Part shown: positions 7,234 to 14,397 of the stretch, in pieces
Position numbering within the stretch: position 1 is the stretch's first letter
How the letters are laid out: each line of letters starts with the position of its first letter
Notes under the pieces: model-generated
Told to the model about the DNA's origin: nothing
The model's database searches: none
Seen by the model: only the letters and a program-made list of their open reading frames with translations
DNA from: JBOGEN01 sp050743265
Lineage (GTDB): Bacteria; Actinomycetota; Actinomycetes; JBOGEN01
Reading direction: 5' to 3'
Length of the DNA: 20,244 nucleotides
NCBI GenBank assembly: GCA_050743265.1
Contig: JBOGEN010000123.1
Coordinates: 1 to 20,244 of the forward strand
Made by a program: the position numbers and the translations under genes

Positions 7234-8162
7234 CGGTCACCCCTCACCTGGGACAGGTCGGTGCGGAAGCCCTTGACGAACAGGAAGGCGATCACGACGA
7301 CCGACAGGAACAGCAGGACGGACACGGCCGAGCCGAGGCCCTGGTTGAGTAGCGTCACGTTCTGCCGGTACGCGAGGAACGAGAGGCTCTCCGTCTCGTT
7401 CGCCCCCGCCGTCATGACGAAGATGTTGTCGAAGACGCGCCACGCGTCGAGCGTGCGGAAGAGCAGCGCGACCATGATGGCCGCCTTCATGTTCGGGATC
7501 GTCACCCGCCACAGGCGCTGCCAGGCGGTTGCCCCGTCCACCTTGGCCGCCTCCTGGAGCTCCTCGGGGACCTGCGCGAGGCCGGCGAGGAGCAGCAGCG
7601 AGATGAACGGCGTCGTCTTCCAGATCTCCGAGAGGATGATGACGAACAGCGACGACCCGGTCTGGGCGAAGAAGTCGTAGTCCTCCAGACCGAACCAGGC
7701 GTTGACGAAGCCGGAGTCGCTCGCGAACGCGAACCGCCAGGCGAAGCCGGAGATGACCGTGACGATCCCGTACGGGACGAGGATGGCCGTGCGCACCGTC
7801 CGCCGACCGAACACCAGCCGGTGCATCACCATCGCGAACGCGAAGCCGATGACGAGCTCGACGGCCACGGTCACGAACGTGATGATGAACGTCGTCTTCA
7901 GGTCCTGCCACCACAGCTCGTCGGTGAGGACCGTGGCGTAGTTCTTGAGCCCGACGAACTCGCGCCCCTCGGGGTCGGTGAGCCGGTAGTTGTAGAGGCT
8001 GAGCACCAGCGCGTACAGCAGGGGGTACGCGGTGACCAGGAGCATGACGACGAACGACGGAGACGCGAGCCGCAGCCCGAGCCGCCGCTCGTGCCTCTCG
8101 CGCTCCGTCCGCTTCGCCACAGCCCGCCGGCGATCCGGCGGACGCTCGGTGGTGGTGGTCAC
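7230..8162 (-). CDS. sugA: sugar ABC importer permease, MalF/SugA family
   Basis: A 310-residue permease. After a charged N-terminus of about 32 residues comes a first membrane segment (PSFVVMLLVTAYPLLYALVL, 35-54), then about five more. The EAA loop is PEELQEAAKVDGATAWQRLW (199-218), followed by RVTIPNMKAAI. The start is GTG at 8162, overlapping the stop of the lipoprotein gene (GTGA), and its own stop overlaps the next permease start. This tight packing is typical of an operon whose permease subunits are made in equal amounts. It has the length of SugA and lacks the large periplasmic loop of enterobacterial MalF. It partners the next permease in the membrane channel. Confidence 0.92.
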   Translation of the reverse strand: MTTTTERPPDRRRAVAKRTERERHERRLGLRLASPSFVVMLLVTAYPLLYALVLSLYNYRLTDPEGREFVGLKNYATVLTDELWWQDLKTTFIITFVTVAVELVIGFAFAMVMHRLVFGRRTVRTAILVPYGIVTVISGFAWRFAFASDSGFVNAWFGLEDYDFFAQTGSSLFVIILSEIWKTTPFISLLLLAGLAQVPEELQEAAKVDGATAWQRLWRVTIPNMKAAIMVALLFRTLDAWRVFDNIFVMTAGANETESLSFLAYRQNVTLLNQGLGSAVSVLLFLSVVVIAFLFVKGFRTDLSQVRGDR

Positions 8163-9514
8163 AGCAGCACCTCCCCGTCGAGCACCTGCGTGATGAGGCT
8201 GTCCGCCTCTGCCGGGGTGGAGTCCGGGTTGACTGATCCCGGCGGGTGCCAGGTGCGCTGCACCGACGTGGTCACGTCCGTGTAGAACGGCGTGATCGGG
8301 CGTGGGCCGGCGTCGTCGATCGACTCACGGATCAGGCTGGCCATCGGGAACGCCTCGACGACCTCCGGGTCGTCGTAGGAGGCCGACGCCGCCGACGGGT
8401 TGCCCGAGTCGAGCATGTACACCGTCTTGTTCTCCGTCGACGTGATGCAGCGGGCGGCGTCGACGGCGGCTCTCTGGTCATCGCTGTAGGCGCCGATCGC
8501 GAGGTTGATGCCGCCGAGCGGCGGGGCGCTGGGCGTGCCCGCGTCCACCCGGGGGTAGCGGGCCCAGCCGATGTCGTCGACCACGGCCTTGTCCAGACCG
8601 CCCGCGTCGACCTCCGCGTTCGCCGCCTGCCAGATGTACGGCCAGTTGACCATGAACCCACCCGAGTCGGACTGGAACGCGACGCGCGCAGCCTCCTCGT
8701 CCGCGGTGGCGATGCCCGCGACAGCGGCCTTCGACCGGGCGAGGTCACCGATCACCTCGGCGGCGGCCTCGCCGGACGCGGACTCGAGCGAGGGGACGGC
8801 GTCGGCGCCGGCGGCGGAGTCCTCGAGGATCTGCCCGCCCGCCGAGTCGACGAGGGCGTTGATCCAGACCATGTAGCCCTCGTACCGCAGGGCCTGCACG
8901 CCGATCGTCTTCTCCTGCGCGTCGGCTGCCTCGATCATCTGCTCCCAGGTGAAGTCCTCCGCGGTCGGGTCGACGCCGGCGGCCTCGGCGACGGACTTGC
9001 GGTACCAGAGCAGCTGGGTGTTCGCCCAGAACGGGGCGGCGACGAGCTTGCCCTTGAACTCGGCTGCCTCGATCGGGGCGTCGAGCACGCCCTCGGTGAA
9101 CTCGGCACGCTCCGCCTCGCTGAACTCGTACAGGTAGCCGGCGTTCGCGAACTCCGCGGTGAACGGCGGGTCGAGGCTCATGAGGTCGATCGAGCTGTCC
9201 TTGGCGGCGAGCCGCCGGACGAGCTGCTCGCGCTGCTGGTCCGCCGCGGTCGGCAGGCCCTGCGTGACGATGCTGTACCTGCCCCCGGCCTCCTTCGTGC
9301 ACTTCTCCGCGAGCCGCGCCTGACCCCCGTTGTCCGGGTTCGTATACCAAGTGAGGGTCGAGGGGCCACCGCCGGACCCGCCGCCGCACGCAGCCAGCCC
9401 CATGCCCGCGATCGCGAGCGCCGCCACCAGCGCCCGACGCCTGGCGGGGCGGGACGCCGTCCGACCTCGCGACGAGGTCCGGCCGGAGCGTGCGGTCCTG
9501 TCCTCGTCGCCCAC
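8159..9514 (-). CDS. lpqY: sugar-binding lipoprotein of ABC importer, LpqY-like (trehalose)
   Basis: An extracellular solute-binding lipoprotein of 451 residues. A basic N-region rich in Arg is followed by the hydrophobic stretch ALVAALAIAGMG and the lipobox LAAC (Cys43), then a Gly/Ser linker. The mature protein shares many stretches with mycobacterial LpqY as I remember it: the TAEFANAGY region, NTQLLWYR, a VNWPYIW segment, GGINLAIGA, and FPMASLIRESIDDAGPRPITPFY near the C-terminus. LpqY delivers trehalose to SugA-SugB-SugC, and the operon order here is the same. I chose the GTG at 9514 because GGAGG (9520-9524) lies 5 bases before it. An in-frame GTG at 9535 would add 7 residues but has no ribosome binding site. 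The trehalose ligand is a strong inference; another disaccharide is possible. Confidence 0.82.
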   Translation of the reverse strand: MGDEDRTARSGRTSSRGRTASRPARRRALVAALAIAGMGLAACGGGSGGGPSTLTWYTNPDNGGQARLAEKCTKEAGGRYSIVTQGLPTAADQQREQLVRRLAAKDSSIDLMSLDPPFTAEFANAGYLYEFSEAERAEFTEGVLDAPIEAAEFKGKLVAAPFWANTQLLWYRKSVAEAAGVDPTAEDFTWEQMIEAADAQEKTIGVQALRYEGYMVWINALVDSAGGQILEDSAAGADAVPSLESASGEAAAEVIGDLARSKAAVAGIATADEEAARVAFQSDSGGFMVNWPYIWQAANAEVDAGGLDKAVVDDIGWARYPRVDAGTPSAPPLGGINLAIGAYSDDQRAAVDAARCITSTENKTVYMLDSGNPSAASASYDDPEVVEAFPMASLIRESIDDAGPRPITPFYTDVTTSVQRTWHPPGSVNPDSTPAEADSLITQVLDGEVLL

Positions 9515-9654
9515 GGCTGCCTCCGTTCGTGTCACCCCGCATGGTCCTCATGACCGACACGCATCCGCGTGGACAAAGATCTACGCCTGTCCGTGGCTCT
9601 TCGCCACCTCCAGCACGGCCGAGTCGCGAATAAGTGGCGTGAGAGATGTCGTCG

Positions 9655-9668
9655 TACGGCCGTAGTGT
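9655..9668 (+). promoter_or_regulatory. candidate leaderless promoter with overlapping palindrome
   Basis: TAGTGT (9663-9668) stands 6 bases before the GTG start of the exporter ATPase gene, and no Shine-Dalgarno sequence is present, so a leaderless transcript is likely. The palindrome TACGGCCGTA (9655-9664) overlaps the -10 and could bind a regulator. No convincing -35 is seen. The spacing is the same as at the PLP-enzyme gene. Confidence 0.4.
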
Positions 9669-9674
9669 CACCCC

Positions 9675-10640
9675 GTGGAGCGAGACGCGCGCCTCGATTC
9701 GCCGGAGGAGGTCGCGGCCGGCCGTGGGGCCGACCGCGACGCCGCGGTGTGGCTGCAGGGCGTGGTCAAGCGGTACGGCTCGGTCACCGCCGTCGACGGC
9801 CTTGACCTCGACATCGCCCCGGGCACGTGCCTCGGGCTGCTCGGGCCGAACGGGGCGGGCAAGTCGACGACGATGCGCCTGCTCACCGCGCAGTCCCGGG
9901 CGGACGCCGGCGAGATCCGCGTGCTCGGCCACGACGTGCCGGGCGACTCGAAGCGCGCACGTGCGCGCATGGGCGTGGTGCCGCAGCTCGACAACCTCGA
10001 CGTCGAGCTCACCACCCGCCAGAACCTCATGGTGTACGCGGTCCTCTACCGCGTCCCCGTGCGCGACCGGCGGGCCGCGGTCGACCGTGCGCTCGGCGTC
10101 GCCCAGCTGGAGGACCGCGCGGGCTCGAAGGTCAGCGAGCTCTCCGGCGGCATGCGCCGGCGCCTGCTGATCGCCCGCGGGCTCGTCCACTCCCCCGAGC
10201 TCGTCCTGCTGGACGAGCCCACCGTCGGTCTCGACCCGCAGGTCCGCCAGGAGCTGTGGGCGCTGGTGGCCGCGCTGCGCACCCGGGGCGTCACGGTGCT
10301 CATGTCGACGCACTACATCGAGGAGGCGCAGCGGCTCGCCGACGACGTCGCGATCATGGCGCACGGCCAGGTGATCGCCCGCGGGTCACCCCAGGCGCTC
10401 CTGAGCCGGTACGCCGGCGAGGTCGCCGCCGAGTACTACGGGGAGCCCGCGCGCCTGCGCGAGATCGAGGCGGTGGCTCACGACGCCGGGCTGTCGACAC
10501 GGCGCACGGGGCCTTCGGTGTCGCTGCTGCGCGCCGAGGGGATCCCGGCGAGCGTGGCCGACCGGCTCGGCGAGGGTGTCCCCCGGGCCGCCAACCTCGA
10601 GGACGTCTTCGTCCTCCTCACCGGGGAGCGTCTGGAGTGA
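9675..10640 (+). CDS. ABC-2 type exporter ATPase (DrrA/NodI-like)
   Basis: A 321-residue ATPase for an exporter. Walker A is GPNGAGKST (57-65), the Q-loop Gln104 (VVPQLDNLD), the signature LSGGM (156-160), Walker B LVLLDEP (176-182) and the H-loop His213 (STHYIEEAQ). A further ~100 residues follow the nucleotide-binding domain, ending in ANLEDVFVLLTGERLE, the usual C-terminus of DrrA/NodI/CcmA-type exporters. The GTG at 9675 is the most likely start: codons from 9675 on lead into the domain and no in-frame start with a better binding site is seen. Its stop overlaps the next start (GTGA), so it is coupled with the permease. Such pairs export drugs, lipids or glycans; nothing here identifies the cargo. 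Confidence 0.9.
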   Translation: MERDARLDSPEEVAAGRGADRDAAVWLQGVVKRYGSVTAVDGLDLDIAPGTCLGLLGPNGAGKSTTMRLLTAQSRADAGEIRVLGHDVPGDSKRARARMGVVPQLDNLDVELTTRQNLMVYAVLYRVPVRDRRAAVDRALGVAQLEDRAGSKVSELSGGMRRRLLIARGLVHSPELVLLDEPTVGLDPQVRQELWALVAALRTRGVTVLMSTHYIEEAQRLADDVAIMAHGQVIARGSPQALLSRYAGEVAAEYYGEPARLREIEAVAHDAGLSTRRTGPSVSLLRAEGIPASVADRLGEGVPRAANLEDVFVLLTGERLE

Positions 10641-11455
10641 GCACGACCCACGTCGACGACGGGCCCGCGGGCGAGGCCGCGTCGCGCGTCCGGTGGCTCG
10701 ACCCTGCCGCCTTCGCGGGAGTGTGGACGCGGGAGGTCACCCTCTTCCGCCGCTACTGGGCCTCCACGACGTTCTCGTCCATCGTCGAGCCGACGATCTA
10801 CCTGCTCGCGTTCGGCGCGGGGTTCGGCGCGCTCGTCGGGGTGGTGGCCGGCTACCAGTACATCGAGTTCCTCGGCACTGGGGTGGTCGCGACCGCGGTG
10901 CTCTTCACGTCCGCCTTCGCCGGCATGTTCACCACCTTCGTCCGGCGGATCTACCAGCGGACGTACGACGCGCTGCTCGCCACCCCGGTCGACGTGCACG
11001 AGCTCGTCACCGCGGAGGCGTCCTGGATCGCGGCCAAGGCTGGGGTGTACGGGTGCGCCCCGCTGCTCGTCGCGATGGTCTTCGGGCTCGAGCCCTCGGT
11101 CGGCATGCTCGTCGTCCCGCTGGTCGGGTACCTCACCGGGCTCGGGTTCGCGCTGTTCGGCATCTGGGTGTCTGCCGTCGTCCCGTCGATCGACAGCTTC
11201 AACTACATCATCTCGGCGGTGCTGACCCCGCTCTTCCTCGTCGCGGGCACGTTCTTCCCCATTGACACGCTGCCGGGCTGGGCCGCGACCGCGGCACAGG
11301 TGAACCCGCTGTATCACTGCGTGGAGCTCGTGCGGCACGCCGCGTTCGGGATCGAGCCGCTGGCCGACCTCGGGCACGTCGCCGCGCTCGTCGCGTTCGC
11401 CGTGCTCATGTGGCTGCTGGCCGTGCGGTGGATGCGCCGGCGCCTGGTCGACTGA
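10637..11455 (+). CDS. ABC-2 type exporter permease (NodJ/DrrB-like)
   Basis: A 272-residue membrane protein of the ABC-2 family with six hydrophobic segments. The N-terminal part REVTLFRRYWASTTFSS (about 31-47) leads into the first segment, EPTIYLLAFGAGFG, as in NodJ-type permeases. The next stretches include FLGTGVVATAVLFTSAFAGM, a conserved cytoplasmic ATPase-facing segment QRTYDALLATPVDVHELV, and late FLVAGTFFPIDTLPGWA before the last loop, NPLYHCVELVRH. The GTG start overlaps the ATPase stop. The reading frame is open far upstream, but that stretch is the ATPase gene in another frame. The pair forms a minimal half-transporter (a dimer of each). Substrate unknown. Confidence 0.9.
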   Translation: MSTTHVDDGPAGEAASRVRWLDPAAFAGVWTREVTLFRRYWASTTFSSIVEPTIYLLAFGAGFGALVGVVAGYQYIEFLGTGVVATAVLFTSAFAGMFTTFVRRIYQRTYDALLATPVDVHELVTAEASWIAAKAGVYGCAPLLVAMVFGLEPSVGMLVVPLVGYLTGLGFALFGIWVSAVVPSIDSFNYIISAVLTPLFLVAGTFFPIDTLPGWAATAAQVNPLYHCVELVRHAAFGIEPLADLGHVAALVAFAVLMWLLAVRWMRRRLVD

Positions 11456-11481
11456 GCCGGCGCTCCCGGGTGGGGCCGGCT
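11455..11481. terminator. candidate bidirectional terminator between convergent genes
   Basis: AGCCGGC (11455-11461) and GCCGGCT (11475-11481) form a 7-bp stem around a 13-base G/C-rich loop. The hairpin fills the 24-base gap between the permease stop and the zinc-ribbon gene stop and overlaps the ends of both stop codons. There is no U-tract. Confidence 0.45.
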
Positions 11482-11656
11482 ACCCGCGCCCCCGCATGGG
11501 CGCGTCGCAGTGGGTGCACTCCCGCTCGGTCACGGACCGGGCACGCCGGCAGTGACCACAGGTGATGCCGTCCCCCAGCGCATCGACGACGATCTTGCGC
11601 GCGTACCGGGGGGCATTGCGGCGGCGCCCGGGTGCCGTGCTCATCGTGGCCGTCAT
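11480..11656 (-). CDS. small zinc-ribbon protein (58 residues)
   Basis: A short basic protein. Residues 1-20 are Arg-rich (GRRRNAPRYARK), and the rest holds two CxxC knuckles, CGHC (33-36) and CTHC (47-50), the spacing of a small four-cysteine zinc ribbon, ending DAPMRGRG. The ATG at 11656 is supported by GGAGGGAG (11671-11664) 7 bases upstream. A long open frame upstream is antisense to fumC and not coding. The product could bind nucleic acid or act as a structural module, but I do not recognise a named family. It diverges from fumC across 171 bases and converges on the exporter permease. A 6-bp inverted repeat GGACCC-N7-GGGTCC (11677-11695) lies just upstream and may be in its leader. Confidence 0.75.
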   Translation of the reverse strand: MTATMSTAPGRRRNAPRYARKIVVDALGDGITCGHCRRARSVTERECTHCDAPMRGRG

Positions 11657-11778
11657 GGCGAGGCTCCCTCCGGCCTGGACCCGCAGTCGGGGTCCTCTAC
11701 GGCCGCCCTTCGTGTGTACCCCGTCCGGGCTCGATTCAGCCCTCCGCCACACCGGGAGGAGCGGAATCACCGGGTGCG

Positions 11779-11784
11779 TAGGCT
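11779..11784 (+). promoter_or_regulatory. candidate -10 element for fumC
   Basis: TAGGCT, a common actinobacterial -10 form, lies 43 bases before the fumC ATG. A transcript starting near 11791 would have a leader of about 37 bases including GGGAGAG. No clear -35 is visible, so this is tentative. Confidence 0.3.
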
Positions 11785-11827
11785 GAGTGGCCGTCAGCGA
11801 GCGGGTCGTTGCGGCGGGAGAGTGGGC

Positions 11828-13222
11828 ATGAGCGAGCAGGAGTACCGCATCGAGCAGGACTCGATGGGCGAGGTGCGGGTCCCTGCCTGGGCGAAGTGGC
11901 GGGCCCAGACGCACCGGGCGGTCGAGAACTTCCCGATCTCCGGGCAGCGGCTCGAGCGGGCCCACGTCGAGGCGCTGGCGCACATCAAGGCGGCGGCCGC
12001 CCGGGTCAACGCTGAGCTGGGCGTCCTCGACAAGGACATGGCGGAGGCGATCGCCGAGGCCGCCTCCGAGGTCGCCGCGGGCCGATGGGACGACCACTTC
12101 CCCATCGACGTGTTCCAGACCGGGTCGGGCACCTCCTCCAACATGAACACGAACGAGGTCGTGGCGACGCTCGCCACCGAGCGGCTGGGCCGCCCGGTCC
12201 ACCCGAACGACCACGTCAACGCGTCGCAGTCGTCCAACGACGTGTTCCCCTCCTCGATCCACATCGCCGCCACGAGCGCGGTCTCCCATGACCTCGTCCC
12301 CGCGCTGCGCCACCTCGAGGCGGCCCTGGCCCGCAAGTCCGAGGAGTTCGTCACCGTGGTCAAGAGCGGGCGGACGCACCTCATGGACGCCACCCCGGTC
12401 ACGCTCGGCCAGGAGTTCGCGGGGTACGCCGCACAGGTCCGGCTCGGGGTCGAGCGGCTCGAGGCCTCGATGCCCCGGCTCGCCGAGCTGCCGCTGGGCG
12501 GCACCGCGGTGGGGACCGGCATCAACACGCCCCCGGGTTTCTCCGCCAAGGTCATCGCCGAGGTCGCCCGCGTGACCGGGCTGCCGCTCACGGAGGCCCG
12601 GGACCACTTCGAGGCCCAGGGGGCCCGGGACGGCCTCGTCGAGGTGTCCGGCCAGATGCGGACGATCGCCGTGAGCCTCAACAAGGTCTCCAACGACATC
12701 CGCTGGATGGGGTCGGGCCCACGGACGGGGCTCACCGAGATCTTCCTCCCCGACCTGCAGCCGGGCTCGTCGATCATGCCGGGCAAGGTCAACCCCGTGC
12801 TCCCCGAGGCCCTGTGCCAGGTCTGCGCCCAGGTGGTCGGCAACGACGCCGCGGTCGCGTGGGGCGGCGCCGCCGGCACGTTCGAGCTCAACGTGATGCT
12901 GCCGATGATGGCGCGCAACGTGCTCGAGTCGATCCGGCTGCTGGCGAACATCTCCCGGGTCTTCGCCGACCGGTGCGTCGACGGGATCACCGCGAACGAG
13001 GAGCGCTGCCGCGAGTACGCCGAATCGTCCCCCTCGATCGTCACCCCGCTCAACCGCTACATCGGGTACGAGGAGGCGGCCAAGGTCGCCAAGCAGGCCC
13101 TGGCCGAGCGCAAGACGATCCGCGAGGTCGTGCTCGAGCGAGGCTACGTCGAGGCGGGCAAGCTCACCGCCGCTCAGCTCGACGAGGCCCTCGACGTCCT
13201 CGCGATGACCCGCCCGGGCTAG
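11828..13222 (+). CDS. fumC: class II fumarate hydratase
   Basis: A 464-residue enzyme interconverting fumarate and malate in the TCA cycle, of the oxygen-stable, iron-free class II type. Hallmarks: TGSGTSSNMNTNE (98-110); HPNDHVNASQSSNDVFP (125-141); SGRTHLMDATP (180-190), with His184 matching the catalytic-site His; and GSSIMPGKVNP (313-323), the superfamily signature with the catalytic Ser on the mobile loop. NDHVNASQSSND and the length separate it from aspartase and argininosuccinate lyase, though some actinobacterial aspartases are close relatives. The frame is open upstream to 11510, but the ATG at 11828, behind GGGAGAG, is where homologues begin. It is monocistronic, bounded by a strong hairpin at 13260-13302. 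Confidence 0.94.
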   Translation: MSEQEYRIEQDSMGEVRVPAWAKWRAQTHRAVENFPISGQRLERAHVEALAHIKAAAARVNAELGVLDKDMAEAIAEAASEVAAGRWDDHFPIDVFQTGSGTSSNMNTNEVVATLATERLGRPVHPNDHVNASQSSNDVFPSSIHIAATSAVSHDLVPALRHLEAALARKSEEFVTVVKSGRTHLMDATPVTLGQEFAGYAAQVRLGVERLEASMPRLAELPLGGTAVGTGINTPPGFSAKVIAEVARVTGLPLTEARDHFEAQGARDGLVEVSGQMRTIAVSLNKVSNDIRWMGSGPRTGLTEIFLPDLQPGSSIMPGKVNPVLPEALCQVCAQVVGNDAAVAWGGAAGTFELNVMLPMMARNVLESIRLLANISRVFADRCVDGITANEERCREYAESSPSIVTPLNRYIGYEEAAKVAKQALAERKTIREVVLERGYVEAGKLTAAQLDEALDVLAMTRPG

Positions 13223-13259
13223 CCGACCCGCCCGGGCCGGCCCGGGAGAACCGCGCACG

Positions 13260-13302
13260 CGACAGGGCCGGGTGGACGGTGTCCGTCCACCCGGCCCTGT
13301 CG
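13260..13302. terminator. strong bidirectional terminator hairpin
   Basis: A perfect 19-bp inverted repeat (13260-13278 with 13284-13302) around a 5-base loop, GTGTC, lies 37 bases after the fumC stop and 40 bases before the end of the converging transglycosylase gene. The length, perfect pairing and position make it the clearest terminator in the window. There is no U-run in either direction. Confidence 0.88.
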
Positions 13303-13327
13303 GTCGTACGAGGCCCTGCGGCCCAGT

Positions 13328-13345
13328 TGAGCCCAGCCGGGCTCA
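13328..13345 (-). terminator. second small hairpin at the end of the transglycosylase gene
   Basis: TGAGCCC (13328-13334), a 4-base loop and GGGCTCA (13339-13345) form a 7-bp stem that includes the minus-strand stop codon (13343-13345). It may add to the larger hairpin next to it. Confidence 0.4.
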
Positions 13346-13996
13346 GTAGTAGCCGTTGGCCTGCGAGTGCTCCCAGGCCGCGCACGGGCTGCCGTACCGG
13401 TCCTGGATGTAGCCCAGCCCCCACTCGATCTGGGTAGCCGGGTTCGTCTGCCAGTCACCGCCGGCCGAGGCCATCTTCGACCCCGGCAGGGCCTGCGGGA
13501 TGCCGTAGGCACCGCTCGACGGGTTGGAGGCCTGCGGGTCCCAGCTGCTCTCCTGCTCCCACAGGGACTGCAGGCAGCCGAACTCGCTCGAGCTCCAGCC
13601 GTAGTCGTCCAGCATGCTCTGGGCGATCTCCTGCGGCGACCCGGACGGCGCGGGCGCCGCGCGCTCGGCACGGTCCGCACGCTCGGCCGCCGCCTCACGA
13701 CGGGCCTCCGCCGCTTCGCGACGCTCACGAGCGCGCTCGGCAGCGGCCTTGCGGGCCCGCTCGAGACGGGCGTGGCGCTTCTCCCATCCCACGACCTTGG
13801 CGTGCTGCCACTGCTGTGCCTGGTACCGCCCGGCGTGGGCAGCCTTCGCCTCGCGGGGCTCGACGGTCTTGGCCTCGGTCGCTGCCAGCTTCTTGTCGGG
13901 TTCGGCGGCCCAGGCGCCCACGCCCATGACCGCGGCGGACCCTGCCACAGCTGCTGCTGCGGTCAGGGCGGTCCCCCGGATGCAGATCCGGCTCAA
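13343..13996 (-). CDS. secreted lytic-transglycosylase-like protein (aggregation-promoting-factor type C-terminus)
   Basis: A 217-residue exported protein. Residues 1-30 look like a signal peptide (short Arg start, Ala-rich core, cleavage near AWA|AEP). Residues 35-115 are charged and Ala/Arg/Glu-rich, probably helical or coiled-coil. Residues 118-217 form a small lysozyme-like domain: MLDDYGW, CLQSLWEQESSWDPQASNPSSGAYGIPQALPG with Glu149 as likely catalytic acid, then AT-QIEWGLGYIQDRYGSPCAAWEHSQANGYY. Cys141 and Cys205 could form a disulfide outside the cell. Such proteins cut or remodel peptidoglycan, and the domain occurs in actinobacterial Rpf/transglycosylase-like factors. The start is a TTG at 13996, chosen because GGAAGGA (14009-14003) lies 6-7 bases upstream and the signal peptide begins there. 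It has a long gene-free upstream region with repeats. Confidence 0.85.
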   Translation of the reverse strand: MSRICIRGTALTAAAAVAGSAAVMGVGAWAAEPDKKLAATEAKTVEPREAKAAHAGRYQAQQWQHAKVVGWEKRHARLERARKAAAERARERREAAEARREAAAERADRAERAAPAPSGSPQEIAQSMLDDYGWSSSEFGCLQSLWEQESSWDPQASNPSSGAYGIPQALPGSKMASAGGDWQTNPATQIEWGLGYIQDRYGSPCAAWEHSQANGYY

Positions 13997-14105
13997 GACT
14001 GTTCCTTCCAGCTGACGACTGCTCGGTCAACCGGCCGCCCGTGTCCTGGAGCGCGCCGGTCGCCTCCCCCGAGGTGCTGCCTGCCGGGGAGACTCACGCC
14101 CGCGG

Positions 14106-14120
14106 GTCACACCGCGTGAC
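14106..14120. repeat. inverted repeat GTCAC-N5-GTGAC
   Basis: Perfect 5-bp arms around ACCGC, about 110 bases upstream of the transglycosylase start. Its centre is 35 bases from that of the next repeat, which also has a 5-base spacer. This suggests a regulator site but no protein can be named. Confidence 0.45.
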
Positions 14121-14139
14121 GCAGAGCGTGGGCCACTTC

Positions 14140-14156
14140 GATCACGGATGGTGATC
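14140..14156. repeat. inverted repeat GATCAC-N5-GTGATC
   Basis: Perfect 6-bp arms around GGATG, about 145 bases upstream of the transglycosylase start. The half-site shares TCAC/GTGA with the repeats on both sides. It could be an operator. Confidence 0.45.
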
Positions 14157-14251
14157 AGGGACACAAGGGGCAAAACGCCCTGGAGTGACCCACGGCCGCC
14201 CACCCTGCATGAACTCTGGGAGCACGTCCAACTGGGCAGCCGTGGCCTTGC

Positions 14252-14283
14252 TCACAATGTGACGGAGGGTGACGATCACATTG
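14252..14283. repeat. nested GTGAC repeats: 8-bp inverted arms plus direct repeat
   Basis: CAATGTGA (14255-14262) and TCACATTG (14276-14283) are perfect 8-bp inverted arms with a 13-base spacer. Nested in it are the direct repeat GTGAC-N5-GTGAC (14259-14273, period 10) and the short palindrome TCACA-A-TGTGA (14252-14262). The direct repeat resembles tandem GT-AC half-sites of response regulators such as MtrA, which controls cell-wall hydrolase genes in mycobacteria; that link is conjecture. Confidence 0.45.
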
Positions 14284-14344
14284 CGGTCTGCGTGAACGAG
14301 GCCTCCGCGCGCGGCTGCCTGGAGAGCCTCGCCGTGGCTCGCTG

Positions 14345-14392
14345 TGACTCTGCCGTCGAACGGCTCTGCTGCCGAATGACTCTGCTGTGTGC
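14345..14392. repeat. three imperfect 16-base tandem repeats just after phoH
   Basis: Units begin at 14345, 14361 and 14377, sharing the core CTCTGC. Unit 2 matches unit 1 at 12 of 16 positions and unit 3 matches it at 11. They start immediately beyond the phoH stop. They may be chance or a decayed repeat. Confidence 0.35.
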
Positions 14393-14397
14393 AGGGC

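Larger units (their letters stand above)
13997..14397. other. 401-base gene-free region upstream of the transglycosylase gene
   Basis: No credible coding frame lies here. On the minus strand it separates the phoH stop from the TTG start of the secreted transglycosylase, so it should hold that gene's promoter and leader. It contains several GTGA/TCAC-type repeats (14106-14120, 14140-14156, 14252-14283) and a weak 16-base tandem repeat (14345-14392). A minor GGGC-N5-GCCC hairpin is at 14168-14180. I looked for c-di-AMP riboswitch core motifs and did not find them. Confidence 0.7.

Noticed and set aside
9571..9593. GGACA-N13-TGTCC inverted repeat upstream of the importer operon
   Set aside because: The arms are only 5 bp with an odd spacing, not enough to propose an operator.
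13231..13246. Perfect 16-base palindrome CCCGGGCCGGCCCGGG after fumC
   Set aside because: It is pure G/C and next to a much better hairpin; such palindromes arise easily at this base composition.
11657..13258. Upstream extension of the zinc-ribbon frame antisense to fumC
   Set aside because: The translation is low-complexity antisense sequence, while the ATG at 11656 has a good ribosome binding site.
13997..14160. c-di-AMP (ydaO-type) riboswitch before the transglycosylase gene
   Set aside because: This riboswitch is common before such genes, so I looked for its conserved core (of the CAGCTAACCTCG type) and found no match.
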